The position numbers were made by a program, and so were the translations under genes. A stretch of DNA of 64,000 nt, taken from positions 1,031,001 to 1,095,000 of the forward strand of contig NZ_QHCS01000001.1 of the NCBI RefSeq assembly GCF_003545875.1, written 5' to 3'. This document shows, piece by piece, positions 25,718-38,600 of this stretch. Each line of letters opens with the position of its first letter. The stretch's first letter is position 1. The DNA is from Leptospira stimsonii (GTDB lineage: Bacteria; Spirochaetota; Leptospiria; Leptospirales; Leptospiraceae). The notes beneath the pieces were generated by a model. It was not told the DNA's origin. It did no database searches and saw only the letters and a list, made by a program, of their open reading frames with translations.

Positions 25718-26050
25718 TTAAGGGAAGTTGGAAGTGAATTCCGCCGGACTGATCGTCTTGAAATACGATGTGAGTCCAGCGACTTTGAAGACTTTTTCGA
25801 TCGCAGGTTTCATGTTTGCGATGAAGAAGGATCCGTTGAGATCTTGCACGAAATTGAGCTGTTTGATCAACATTCCGATTCCGGAAGAATCGATGTAATT
25901 CAGTTTTTCAAGATTTACGACTACGTTTTTGTTTTCTTTGTTTACGTTCGTTTCGAAGAACGTCTTGAGATCGATCGATGTGTATATGTCCAGACTGCCC
26001 GAAAGACTTACTATGTTTGTTTCTCCTGACTTTCTGTGATTGATTTCCAT
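25718..26050 (-). CDS. STAS-domain protein (anti-sigma factor antagonist type)
   Basis: The product is 110 residues, a single STAS domain. IVSLSGSLDIYTSIDLKTFF and LNYIDSSGIGMLIKQL are the hallmarks, and the Ser after Asp in DSSG (Ser55) matches the phosphorylation site of SpoIIAA/RsbV. Such proteins release a sigma factor or other target by binding a kinase/anti-sigma factor when unphosphorylated. No kinase is adjacent, so its partners must be encoded elsewhere. The SpoIIE proteins and HATPase-fold proteins in this window are candidates only. Confidence 0.9.
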   Translation of the reverse strand: MEINHRKSGETNIVSLSGSLDIYTSIDLKTFFETNVNKENKNVVVNLEKLNYIDSSGIGMLIKQLNFVQDLNGSFFIANMKPAIEKVFKVAGLTSYFKTISPAEFTSNFP

Positions 26051-26075
26051 ACCGATCCTTTCCTTCCCTTTTCCT

Positions 26076-26126
<51 letters not shown>

Positions 26127-26170
26127 TGAGAACCTCCGAAACTATAAAAGGACGGCATCCTGAAACTGAC

Positions 26171-26872
26171 ATGAAAGCAACATTATTTTATTTCCTCATT
26201 TTAATTTGCGCCTTTGCCGGTATTTCGGGTCAGGAATTCGAACCCGACGGTAAAGTCAAAATTCTTCCTTACGAACCGGGTCAGATTAAGGACTTGGAAC
26301 TCTTAGGGAAAGATATTGCCGAGTTTCACAAAAGGATCGAAAGTCGTCTCGCATTCTTAAATCGAAGAAAACAGATCCAAGACAATCTCTACAGTCAATT
26401 TATTCCTGCGTACGAGGATCAAATTCCTCAAACCAGAAATCGTTATATGCTCGATCTTCGTTTTGTTTTGAAGGTTTCGGGCGCCGGCGCGCAAAATTCT
26501 CCCATTAAATTGGAATCGATCCTCTTTTGGAGCCGGAAATCATTAATTTCCAAAATGAGACCTCAGTATGAGGAAATCAGCATTTTGAAAAACGATAAGA
26601 TCAACGCCGAAGGTTCCGATGCGATCGAGTTGGTAGTTAAGAAAAAAACGGACTCGGGAACCAAGGAAGCGGTGTATAATGTCTCGACGATCCGGGAACC
26701 CGCGCAGAGAGTAAAACTCGTTCGTATCTACAGAACGAACCTGATTGAAATCATTCGTAGAATCGATAAATATGTGGAAGGAAATATCAAGACCAGCGCG
26801 GAAGACGTGGAAACCACTCTTCGAGAAGTGGAGAACGGCGGTCCGTATCAGGAGAATCTTCCAAAGGATTGA
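26171..26872 (+). CDS. Secreted protein of unknown function
   Basis: The product is 233 residues with a signal peptide (MKATLFYFLILICAFAGISG) and no convincing lipobox. The mature part begins with a charged helical region (DIAEFHKRIESRLAFLNRRKQ), then a segment with VSTIREPAQRVKLVRIYRTN and a helical C-terminus. No domain was recognised. It lies nine bases before the DnaJ-like gene on the same strand and so probably starts a transcript of five or six genes ending at 29250. Confidence 0.75.
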   Translation: MKATLFYFLILICAFAGISGQEFEPDGKVKILPYEPGQIKDLELLGKDIAEFHKRIESRLAFLNRRKQIQDNLYSQFIPAYEDQIPQTRNRYMLDLRFVLKVSGAGAQNSPIKLESILFWSRKSLISKMRPQYEEISILKNDKINAEGSDAIELVVKKKTDSGTKEAVYNVSTIREPAQRVKLVRIYRTNLIEIIRRIDKYVEGNIKTSAEDVETTLREVENGGPYQENLPKD

Positions 26873-26881
26873 ACCTCTTTC

Positions 26882-27610
26882 ATGAGTGATCCGGATTTTA
26901 AGAATCAGTTTCCGGATCACTATAAGAATCTCGGCCTTTCTCCTCTTTCCTCCATTGAAAAGGTCAAAACACGTTATCGTGAACTGGCGAAAATCTTTCA
27001 TCCCGATAATCGAGAAACCGGCTCTTCGGATCTTTTTCAAAAATTCGCACATTCCTATCAAATTCTCACGCATCCGATTCGAAGAAAAGAATACGACCTA
27101 CAGTATCTCTCAAGACATCCGGAAATTCTCTTTCGTTTTCGATCCGCAAACGAAGAAAAGAACGCGAGCGGAGAAGTTTCGTTTCGACCGAAAGAAATCC
27201 CCGCGTCGAGGATTTTATACGCGGGTCAAGCCGTTGAACTCGCGAAAAAAGGACTTCTTCGTGCGGGGATGCGGAATCGGGAAAGAAAAAAATATTCCGG
27301 GATCTTTTACGATATTAGAATTCTCTTAACTTCCGAGGAATTAAACTTTCCGATCTTCGCAAAAATTCCTCTGGTGGTTCGAGTTCTTTGTCCTGATTGC
27401 AGAGGGTCTAACGTGTTCTGTGATTCCTGCGGAGGAAAAGGAACCTATAAAAGTTTTCGAAATTTGAATCTGGAAGCAGAGGCAGGAAAACTTCTTCCGG
27501 GAAAAGTTTATGAACTGGATCTCACCGGTCTCAAGCCGGACGGTTTTGTTCATTTTAAGAAGAATCGTCTGAAAGTAAAAATTGAACTCCTGGAAGGGAG
27601 TAGAAAATAG
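26882..27610 (+). CDS. DnaJ-domain protein with a CxxC zinc-binding segment
   Basis: The product is 242 residues. The J-domain is at about 12-75 with the HPD tripeptide intact (AKIFHPDNRETG). A later segment, CPDCRGSNVFCDSCGGKG, provides two CxxC pairs, half of the four-repeat DnaJ zinc finger. The C-terminal stretch LTGLKPDGFVHFKKNRLKVK resembles the end of a DnaJ substrate-binding part. It should stimulate a DnaK-type ATPase. It is much shorter than true DnaJ, so it is a specialised co-chaperone. Confidence 0.88.
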   Translation: MSDPDFKNQFPDHYKNLGLSPLSSIEKVKTRYRELAKIFHPDNRETGSSDLFQKFAHSYQILTHPIRRKEYDLQYLSRHPEILFRFRSANEEKNASGEVSFRPKEIPASRILYAGQAVELAKKGLLRAGMRNRERKKYSGIFYDIRILLTSEELNFPIFAKIPLVVRVLCPDCRGSNVFCDSCGGKGTYKSFRNLNLEAEAGKLLPGKVYELDLTGLKPDGFVHFKKNRLKVKIELLEGSRK

Positions 27611-27615
27611 GTCTT

Positions 27616-28608
27616 ATGCAAAAGCTGATCCGATTCTATCCGATCTACAAAGAAAGAATTTGGGGGGGAAGAAAGCTCGGAAATTATCCGGGAAGATCGA
27701 TCCCCGAAGGAAACATCGGAGAATCCTGGGAAATTTCGGACTACGGAAACGAAGTTTCCGTGATCAGCAACGGCCCTTTAAAGGGAAAGACGTTTCGAGA
27801 AGCATATCAGCAAAACACGGACGCGATCTTAGGGAAAACCTTTCTCGGAAAACCGTTTCCTCTTCTTATCAAACTCATAGACGCGAAGGAAAAACTTTCG
27901 GTGCAAGTTCATCCCGACGACGCCTACGCGGAAAAATACGATCCGAATAACGCGGGAAAAAAAGAGGCGTGGACCGTTTTACAAGCGGAGCCCGGCTCCA
28001 AACTCGTATGCGGTTTTTCGAATGCAACAAGCAGGGAAGAATTTCAATCCCTCGTGGAAACAAATCGTGCGGAAGAAATTCTGAGAGAAATCACAGTGAA
28101 AGAAGGAGATTCTTTTCTTCTGAATCCGGGAAGGATCCACGCGATCGGAGCCGGAATTCTTTTGATGGAAGTGCAACAATCTTCGGATTCTACGTACAGG
28201 GTCTACGACTATGGAAGACCGAGAGAACTCCACCTCAAAAAAGCGTTGGACGTTCTGGACTACGGTGGTCCTTCTGAAAACGATATTCTGAAACCCGAAG
28301 CCAAATCCTGGGAAGACGGAAAGAGATTTCGTCTAACGGCAAACGATAAATTCTTAATGGAAACCTTGGAAGTTTCCGGAGAAGGAAAAACGTTTCAAAT
28401 TCCGAGCTTATACAAAGAATCCGTTTTTCAAATCCTGATCGTTCTCAAAGGAAGAATCCGAATCGAAGAGGAAGAATTCTCCGAAGGAGATACGGCTTTT
28501 TTGACGGCCTCCGGTTTGCGAGAGGGAATTTCCGCGGTCAATCTCGGAAACTTCGCGAAACTTTCGATTTCAGGCCCCGGCTCCGATTGGGGAATCTACA
28601 AAGATTAG
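27616..28608 (+). CDS. manA: Mannose-6-phosphate isomerase, class I
   Basis: The product is 330 residues. It converts fructose 6-phosphate and mannose 6-phosphate, supplying mannose for surface sugars. The zinc ligands are visible in LSVQVHPDD (Gln, His), GKKEAWTVL (Glu) and GRIHAIGAG (His). IGESWEISD near the start is a further family mark. The length matches the short Bacillus-like form. The gene begins six bases after the DnaJ-like gene. Confidence 0.93.
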   Translation: MQKLIRFYPIYKERIWGGRKLGNYPGRSIPEGNIGESWEISDYGNEVSVISNGPLKGKTFREAYQQNTDAILGKTFLGKPFPLLIKLIDAKEKLSVQVHPDDAYAEKYDPNNAGKKEAWTVLQAEPGSKLVCGFSNATSREEFQSLVETNRAEEILREITVKEGDSFLLNPGRIHAIGAGILLMEVQQSSDSTYRVYDYGRPRELHLKKALDVLDYGGPSENDILKPEAKSWEDGKRFRLTANDKFLMETLEVSGEGKTFQIPSLYKESVFQILIVLKGRIRIEEEEFSEGDTAFLTASGLREGISAVNLGNFAKLSISGPGSDWGIYKD

Positions 28609-28617
28609 AATTCTTGA

Positions 28618-28902
28618 ATGGACCCTGAAGAACCAATCATTTGGATCAGCGAGGAAGAACTTTCCAAACAGAGAAAGATCGCAAAAGATCTTCGTAAAAC
28701 TCCTTGGTGGAAAAAGAAAAAGGCCGACGGAATCTGTCATTACTGCGGAAAGAAATTTCCTCCGGAGGAGTTGACGATGGACCATTTGATTCCTCTTGCA
28801 AAAGGTGGAAAGTCCATCAAAGCGAATCTGGTTCCCGCGTGCAAAGAATGTAATTTCGCTAAAAAGAACAAACTTCCCTTTGAATTCGATTCCGGGAACT
28901 AA
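28618..28902 (+). CDS. Small HNH-type nuclease domain protein
   Basis: The product is 94 residues. CHYCGKKFPPEELTMDHLIP, then GGKSIKANLVPACKECNFAK, is the HNH core with two CxxC zinc pairs and the catalytic DH. Stand-alone small HNH proteins of this kind are common and mostly uncharacterised. There are no phage genes nearby. It is ten bases after manA, so it is part of the same transcript. Confidence 0.88.
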   Translation: MDPEEPIIWISEEELSKQRKIAKDLRKTPWWKKKKADGICHYCGKKFPPEELTMDHLIPLAKGGKSIKANLVPACKECNFAKKNKLPFEFDSGN

Positions 28903-28914
28903 AAGGGAAATAAC

Positions 28915-29250
28915 GTGCAAGATCTCTCTCAAGACGATGAATTTCAGGAACACGAAGAATCCGGTCAAGAAACGGTTCAACTTTTGGATGAAGACGGAAA
29001 TTCCCATTCTTTTATCATAGCAGAAGCGCTTGAGATCGATGAAAATCAATACCTTCTTCTGACTCCCGTTTTAGAAGAAGATTTCGATCTGGTCAATCTC
29101 GACGTGAGTTTTTTGAGAGGAGAGGACGACGCCGGATATTTTGCGGTTCGTCTCGAGTCCGACGAATTCGGAGAAGATTGTTTGATCGAAGTTAAGGACA
29201 AACGCGAACTCGAAGACATTCTCGCCGAATTGAACGTAGATATCGTTTGA
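28915..29250 (+). CDS. DUF1292-like acidic protein
   Basis: The product is 111 residues with a GTG start at 28915 preceded by AAAAGGGAAA. It is very acidic. LLDEDGNSHSFIIAEALEID, then NQYLLLTPV, and LIEVKDKRELEDILAEL fit the DUF1292 pattern. It is cytoplasmic, of unknown function, and last in the run that starts at 26171. Confidence 0.75.
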   Translation: MQDLSQDDEFQEHEESGQETVQLLDEDGNSHSFIIAEALEIDENQYLLLTPVLEEDFDLVNLDVSFLRGEDDAGYFAVRLESDEFGEDCLIEVKDKRELEDILAELNVDIV

Positions 29251-29985
29251 TCCGGTTTTCGTTCGAGAAGTTTGATTTTATAAGAAGAGTTGTATGTCAT
29301 CATTCTTCTTGCGAAACGGTTATAGGATTGAATCAAAAAATTAAAATTGCGGGAACTCCAAGGCGTTGAATCGAACGGACATTTTCTTGAAACGTTAAAG
29401 AAAGTGAAAAGTTCTGTTCTTGTAGGAACTATTACAAATTTTCTTTCCGATTTTAAGAGAAGAATCTTGAGAGACGGTTGTTTTTAGGAAAAATTGCGCG
29501 AACTCCTTCTTTTTTAAAAAATCTACGATCGAGACGCGCTTTTCACTTTTGTTTTCCTGATCAAAATAAAGTAGGAACTCCTTCTTTTTTTAAAAAATCT
29601 ACGATCAAGCCGCGCTTTCCCCTTTTGTTTTCCTGATCAAAATAAAGTAGGAACTCCTTCTTTTTTTAAAAAATCTACGATCGAGCCGCGCTTTCCCCTT
29701 TTGTTTTCCTGATCAAAATAAAGTAGGAACTCCTTCTTTTTTTAAAAAATCTACGATCGAGCCGCGCTTTCCCCTTTTGTTTTCCTGATCAAAATAAAGT
29801 AGGAACTCCTTCTTTCCCGAAAAGAAAGAAGAATCCCATTCTTTTTAGCAAACGGAAGGATCATTCTGAGAAGGAAACGATTAAGGCAAATAATTGTCGG
29901 AACAAAAACCCGAAGTGGTAAGTCAAGACTGTAGAAAGAACGAAAAGAGAAGCGCTCGTTAACATTCCTACGTCCGAAAAAATTT
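29251..29985. other. Long repeat-filled spacer between convergent genes, no gene seen
   Basis: Beyond the 76-bp tandem repeat it has single motif copies at about 29345-29355 (TGCGGGAACTCC) and about 29420-29435 (a diverged GTAGGAACTATT). The final part (29830-29985) shows nothing recognisable. Confidence 0.65.
29495..29820. repeat. 76-bp tandem repeat, four full periods
   Basis: GTAGGAACTCC recurs at 29571, 29647, 29723 and 29799 with exact 76-bp spacing. A diverged first copy at about 29496 (GCGCGAACTCC) is 75 bp earlier. Each unit runs from the motif through CTTCTTTTTTTAAAAAATCT and CCGCGCTTTCCCCTTTTG to CCTGATCAAAATAAA. Later units are nearly identical, the first has several changes, consistent with expansion from one end. 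Confidence 0.93.
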
Positions 29986-31356
29986 TTAAAAATCCGTATC
30001 CCCTCGAGAAAGAGATCCTTCTTCTTTTTCGGGCGAGAGAGAAGAATGAGGAACTTTTCTCAGAGAAAAACCTTTGCTTCCAAGATACAAAAGAAAAGCT
30101 CCAATCATGCATCCCAGGAGAATCAAAAACAAAAATGTATTATAAATAATTAATGTAGTAAAACAAACAAAACTCAAAACGAGGGAGAAGATCGGAAGAA
30201 CAGGATAAAAAGGTGCGCGGTATGATTTCGGTACCTTTGAGTTTCGAATTCTCAAGACAAAAAAGGAAATCATACTGATACAATACATTCCGCAGGCTCC
30301 GAAGGCCGAGAGAGTGATCAATTCTCCCGTGTTTCCAAACTGAAGAGAAAAGAGACCGATCAAACCTCCGCAGAGAATTGCAAAACTCGGAGCTTTCGTT
30401 TTTGAATTGAGGCGAGAGAGAATTTTTGGAAGAAACCCTTCTTTGGAAAGTGCGTAGATTTGTCTCGAATAACCGAGAATGATTCCGAGAAGAGAAGCGA
30501 TGAGACCGAAAAGACCGATTCCGGTGAAAAGTAAGGTCGTCCAAGAGGAAGGTCCATAAAGATTTCCTAATGTAAAAGAAAGAGGATAGTCCAATTTCGA
30601 AACTTCGTTCGGAGAAATGACCCCGGCTGTTCCGAAAAGAACGCCGAAGGCCAGAAGAACAAGGGTTCCGATTCCCGAAAGATAACCCAGAGGAATGTCT
30701 CGCTCCGGATTCTTCACTTCCTCCGCGGCCATCGCAACTCCTTCCACTGCTAAGAAAAACCAGATCGCATAGGGAAGGGCAGGGAAAAGATTCCAAAAAG
30801 AAAAGGAAGAATTCTTCGTAATCTTTGCTAAATCGAAATGAGGGAAGACAAGAGAGAAATAAAAAAGAAGTCCGAAGACAGCAGTGAGAGTAACGAAAAG
30901 TTCGAACCTCGCTGTTTGTTTGATTCCTAAGAGATTGATTCCGAGGAGAAGGAGAAAGAATCCGTTGGACGCACATGCTTCGCCGAGGAAGGGAAAGAGA
31001 AAATGAAAGTAGCCTCCGAGCGCCGAAGCGATTGCCGGAGGAGCTAGGACAAATTCCACAAGAGTAAAGAAACCGGCGACCAAACCTCCGATCGGGCCGA
31101 GCGCAACGTGCGCATAAGCGGAAGGTCCGCCGGCGTGAGGAATCGAAGTCGCGAGCTCCGTAAAACAAAGTGAGAAAGTAGAATAGAAAATCGCGACCAA
31201 ACCGACGGCAACGGCGAATTCCCAGAAGTTTGCGTGCGCCCAACCCAAATTCCAACCAAAGTAATCGCCGGAGATGACGAGACCGACCGAGATTCCCCAG
31301 AGGTGAAGAGGACCGAGAACTTTTTGCAAAGAGGAAGACATGAAAGAAGAATCCAT
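29986..31356 (-). CDS. APC-superfamily permease, ethanolamine-permease-like
   Basis: The product is 456 residues with twelve predicted helices. GLVISGDYFGWNLGWAHANF at the first helix and SIPHAGGPSAYAHVALGPIG after helix 2 closely resemble ethanolamine permeases of the APC superfamily. Ethanolamine would be a carbon, nitrogen or phospholipid precursor source. No ammonia-lyase (eutBC) genes are adjacent. Other amines or amino acids cannot be excluded. Confidence 0.85.
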   Translation of the reverse strand: MDSSFMSSSLQKVLGPLHLWGISVGLVISGDYFGWNLGWAHANFWEFAVAVGLVAIFYSTFSLCFTELATSIPHAGGPSAYAHVALGPIGGLVAGFFTLVEFVLAPPAIASALGGYFHFLFPFLGEACASNGFFLLLLGINLLGIKQTARFELFVTLTAVFGLLFYFSLVFPHFDLAKITKNSSFSFWNLFPALPYAIWFFLAVEGVAMAAEEVKNPERDIPLGYLSGIGTLVLLAFGVLFGTAGVISPNEVSKLDYPLSFTLGNLYGPSSWTTLLFTGIGLFGLIASLLGIILGYSRQIYALSKEGFLPKILSRLNSKTKAPSFAILCGGLIGLFSLQFGNTGELITLSAFGACGMYCISMISFFVLRIRNSKVPKSYRAPFYPVLPIFSLVLSFVCFTTLIIYNTFLFLILLGCMIGAFLLYLGSKGFSLRKVPHSSLSPEKEEGSLSRGDTDF

Positions 31357-31756
31357 TCTTTCTTTGGAAAAAAGAAAGAAGTTTTTAAAAACCGAGATTC
31401 TATTTTTATAAAGAATTCCTTTTTGAAAAGATGAGTTCTATTTCTCGATTTCTATCCGGAGAAGAATTTAATTATTCTCTGGAAGAAGGAAGGTAAGTCC
31501 GTTTCGAACGAAGAAAGGGGAAGCAAGGTAAATAAATCAGTTCGTATTCCGGAAGAATGCGGGAACTCCCAAAGCTACTGGAATAGAAAACCTTTTGAAC
31601 ACAACGAGAATGGCTTGGAGTTGCTTTGTAGGCTTGTTTCAAAAAGGGATACTTTGTCGGAAGAATCGAAAAAGAAAGAAGATCGAACCGAAGACCTTGA
31701 AAAAAGTATGAGTTCCTACTTTCAAAAAAAAAGAACTTTAGAAGATTCTAAAATTC
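31357..31756. other. Spacer with dispersed motifs, no gene seen
   Basis: It carries GCGGGAACTCC at 31559-31569 and the reverse form (ATGAGTTCCTAC) at about 31708-31720. It separates motA (downstream end) from the permease start; both genes are on the minus strand. Confidence 0.6.
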
Positions 31757-32491
31757 TCAACCGATAAAAGGCATCATCCTTTCCATAAGAATCCGGCGGT
31801 TGTCCCCGCTCTGGAGAGCAATGACTCCTCGGATGATCGCCTGTCTGCGATCGGATTGTTCTTTCGACCAGGCCTTGATACGATTTGCGAGAGGAAAGAA
31901 GATGAGGTTGGCAAAAGCGATACCGTAGAATGTTGCGATAAATGCCGTGGCGATTCCTTCTCCGAGGGCGCGAGTTCCCGCGCCTAAATTCTCAAGAACC
32001 CCGACGAGTCCCATGACGGTACCGATGATTCCGACCGTAGGAGAAAAGCCGCCAGCGGTTTCTAAGATCTTCGCGGAATTTGCCTCTTTGTCTTCCATCG
32101 CGATCGCGGATTCAAAAAGAATTTCTTCCACAGCGCGAGGATCGGTTCCGTCCACGATGAGTTGAACTCCTCTCTGGAGAAAAGGATCTTGGATGGATTT
32201 GAGATTGTCTTCGAGAGAAATAAGTCCGTTTTTACGAGCTCTTTCCGCGAAATCCAGGAAGAGTTCTCCGAGAGGAAGTTTGCGTTTCGGAAAGACCGCC
32301 GCTTGGAGATTGAGCACGAGGTCCTTCATCTGTTCGAGAGAAAAACTCGCGAACGTCGCGCCTGCGGTTCCGCCGATGATCAAGAGGAGCGCGGAGATTT
32401 TGAGAAAAGAGAGGAAGTGCGCGCCTTCCAAAAGAATCGCTATCAAGACGGATAAGAATGCGACGGAGAGGCCAACCAGAGTAGGATTCAT
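31757..32491 (-). CDS. motA: Flagellar motor stator protein MotA
   Basis: The product is 244 residues with four membrane helices. GGTAGATFASFSLEQMK, then a cytoplasmic loop, and GGFSPTVGIIGTVMGLVGVL with the conserved proline are MotA/PomA marks. A second conserved proline is in FFPLANRIKAWS. It conducts the ion flow with MotB and drives rotation through FliG. No motB lies beside it, which is unusual, so MotB must come from another locus. The dispersed motif (GCGGGAACTC) lies within 25 bases of the start codon, in the leader. Confidence 0.9.
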   Translation of the reverse strand: MNPTLVGLSVAFLSVLIAILLEGAHFLSFLKISALLLIIGGTAGATFASFSLEQMKDLVLNLQAAVFPKRKLPLGELFLDFAERARKNGLISLEDNLKSIQDPFLQRGVQLIVDGTDPRAVEEILFESAIAMEDKEANSAKILETAGGFSPTVGIIGTVMGLVGVLENLGAGTRALGEGIATAFIATFYGIAFANLIFFPLANRIKAWSKEQSDRRQAIIRGVIALQSGDNRRILMERMMPFIG

Positions 32492-33109
32492 TTCCGCAAG
32501 AGTTCCCGCAAAGCGACGTTTTTACAAGAAGATTCTGTCTCATAGGAAAATGAATTCGGGCGCATGCTCGGGCGAAATTTTTTGGAAAGAGGGAGTTCCT
32601 ATTTTGGAAACGCCCGAACACCAGGCTCTCAGCTCCAATCCATTCCGATCGGAGCTCTGGTTCCAAAAAGGAAAAGGAATGCGAGAAAGCGACGGAATGG
32701 ATTCCGCCTCGATCCTTTGCGCGGGGCTTTATCGAAAAAGGGAGATTCTTCAGAAAAAGTGGGAACTCACACTTTAATAAGAGAAGGCTTACCTCTCCCT
32801 GAAGAATTCTAAAACAAGGGAGTTCCCGCAAAGTTTGGGATGTGCAACGATCGGAAAAGGGAGATTCTTCAGAAAATGTGGGAACTCTCACAAAAAGAGA
32901 ATCGCTCGGGGGTACAAAAAAAGGGGACGGTACAACTTTCGTCCCCCGTCCGTTTCAAAATGAAAATTCGCAGTGGAGGAACTTCAACCAGGGAGGTTGT
33001 TGTCCATCCATTCCCAAATATCGGCTTTGGGAGTTCCTACATTAGGCCTTTGGACAAAAAATGACCTTGCATTTTAAAAAACTAAAAAATTGATGCACTG
33101 CAAAACCCT
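32492..33109. other. Spacer with several dispersed motifs and a 40-bp repeat, no gene seen
   Basis: Motif copies are at about 32500-32512, 32584-32594 (GGAGTTCCTAT), 32759-32770, 32819-32830, 32877-32889 and 33030-33041. The spacer is divergent between motA and a glycosyltransferase gene, so promoters lie here, but I could not place them with confidence. Confidence 0.6.
32733..32891. repeat. Two copies of a 40-bp repeat carrying the dispersed motif
   Basis: Copies at about 32733-32772 and 32851-32891 share GGGAGATTCTTCAGAAAA followed by GTGGGAACTC. They differ at a few positions. Confidence 0.75.
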
Positions 33110-34696
<1,587 letters not shown>

Positions 34697-34709
34697 TCGG
34701 TTGAACAAA

Positions 34710-34740
34710 AGCAGGGTAGGAATCTCTATCCTGCTGTTTT
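34710..34740 (+). terminator. Intrinsic terminator after the glycosyltransferase gene
   Basis: AGCAGGGTAG (34710-34719) and CTATCCTGCT (34726-34735) form a 10-bp stem with one G-T pair and a 6-base loop, followed by GTTTTCTG. It starts 14 bp after the stop codon. Confidence 0.7.
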
Positions 34741-34816
34741 CTGTCGGAGCTTCTGCTTGACTTCGCACTTTTTTCTGAAAAATTGACAAAATACCGCTAC
34801 TATTATAGGAACCCCG

Positions 34817-37157
<2,341 letters not shown>

Positions 37158-37242
37158 CCGAGTTTGTGGTTAGAATGATGATCTCGTATCGTAGCAAACA
37201 TAAGAATATGAATAAAAAATACAAAGAGTCAGAGGCGATTCT

Positions 37243-37704
37243 ATGAATCAATTGTTGACTCTTCTTCATCCGGAGACGATCATTTTTAATTTGGAAGCAG
37301 GCACCAAAGAAGAAGTCATTTCACGACTTTTACAAAAGGCCGTGGAAACAAATCAGATCGACTCGGAAAACAAGGATGAAATTTTAGAATCTCTTTTGGC
37401 CCGTGAAAAATCGATGTCGACCGGAATCGGAAGCGGGGTTGCGATTCCTCACTGTTCCGTAAACCTTGTCGACGAGCTCAAGTGTGTGATGGGGCTCAAT
37501 CAAGAAGGTGTCGATTTTGATTCCATCGATCATCAACCTGTTCATATTTTTATTTTATTGATCGTTCCAAAGACGAAATTTCAAGAACACATCAAGACTC
37601 TCGCACAAATCGCAAAAGCGTTAAACGTGAAAGATGACAGAGAGAAGTTGATTCGTTCTAGATCTTTTGAGGAAATTCAAAAAGCTTTTTCTCGGAATGT
37701 TTAA
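37243..37704 (+). CDS. PTS IIA-like (PtsN-type) regulatory protein
   Basis: The product is 153 residues. The IIA fructose/Ntr domain is complete: LLHPETIIFNLEAGTKEEVI, LLAREKSMSTGIGSGVAIPH with the phosphorylatable His, and LLIVPKTKFQEHIKTLAQIA. In Gram-negative bacteria PtsN regulates potassium and nitrogen functions instead of importing sugar. No EIIB/EIIC genes are adjacent. It starts the run that continues with two ABC permease genes. Confidence 0.9.
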   Translation: MNQLLTLLHPETIIFNLEAGTKEEVISRLLQKAVETNQIDSENKDEILESLLAREKSMSTGIGSGVAIPHCSVNLVDELKCVMGLNQEGVDFDSIDHQPVHIFILLIVPKTKFQEHIKTLAQIAKALNVKDDREKLIRSRSFEEIQKAFSRNV

Positions 37705-37706
37705 TC

Positions 37707-38600
37707 GTGCAGGGAGAAATCTCTAGGTTCTTTTTATTTCTTGTCGCTCTGATTTTTTTTTCCGTCCTATTCGGTCATCTTCGATCTCTAAATAAAGAAT
37801 ATCTTTATGCGGATTCCTCCTTTTCTAAAGAAGAATCCTTCCTGGAACGGAAAACCTTTCTTTCTCAGATCCTTTCTTTCGTAAAAGGAATTCTTACCTT
37901 ACAACCGGGAAAAACGGCCTCCGGAGAATCGGTTTGGAAACATATTTCTTCCCGTGTGCTCCCTACCTTACATTTAGCGATATTTTCCGTCGGTTGGGGA
38001 AGTTTGTTCGCGATCGCGCTGGCTCTTTGGAGCGGTCGAAGAGAAGAGAATACGGTCAAAAATTTTTTTTTCTTTTTAAGTAATCTTGTATTATCGACGC
38101 CCGTCTTTGTCGTCGGCGTGGTTCTACTATTGATTTTTTTCGTTCGCTTGGAATGGCTTCCTCCAGGCGGTTATGAATCTTGGAATACTACCTATGTGAT
38201 TCTTCCGGGGATCGCTTTAGGATCAAGGGTGTGGGCAAGAATTTTTCAGTTCGCTTCGAGTCTAACGGAAGTCGAATTGAAATCACCGTATGCGAAGGTT
38301 TTGCGAGCTCGTGGATATTCTAAAAATAGAATATTATGGAATCATGTTTTATTGAAAATTCTGCCTTTTTTGGCGGTTTTGATTCTTCTGGACTTTAGTT
38401 CTCTTCTTTCAGGAGCGATGATCGTGGAAGAAATCTTTTTCTTTCCGGGGATCGGGAAGTCCATGTATTATGCGATACAGACAATGGACTCCGAGCTCTT
38501 AAGCGCGCTTCTTTTTTACAGCGGTCTTACTTTCTATATTTTTAGTAGAATTTCTCTTCGGTTTCAGGAAAACCTTACCGGAAAGGAGAGCGCCTCGTGA
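37707..38600 (+). CDS. ABC transporter permease, DppB/OppB family
   Basis: The product is 297 residues with a GTG start three bases after the previous stop. Helices and the inner-membrane-component loop are present: VKGILTLQPGKTASGESVWK, ALGSRVWARIFQFASSLTEV, and the EAA-like KVLRARGYSKNRILWNHVLL with GAMIVEEIFFFPGIG. Such permeases carry peptides or nickel. No substrate-binding or ATPase gene is adjacent, so those must be encoded elsewhere or shared. Confidence 0.9.
   Translation: MQGEISRFFLFLVALIFFSVLFGHLRSLNKEYLYADSSFSKEESFLERKTFLSQILSFVKGILTLQPGKTASGESVWKHISSRVLPTLHLAIFSVGWGSLFAIALALWSGRREENTVKNFFFFLSNLVLSTPVFVVGVVLLLIFFVRLEWLPPGGYESWNTTYVILPGIALGSRVWARIFQFASSLTEVELKSPYAKVLRARGYSKNRILWNHVLLKILPFLAVLILLDFSSLLSGAMIVEEIFFFPGIGKSMYYAIQTMDSELLSALLFYSGLTFYIFSRISLRFQENLTGKESAS

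Noticed and set aside
29571..29820. 76-bp array as a CRISPR
   Set aside because: The whole unit is repeated with no unique spacers; it is an ordinary tandem repeat and no cas genes are near.
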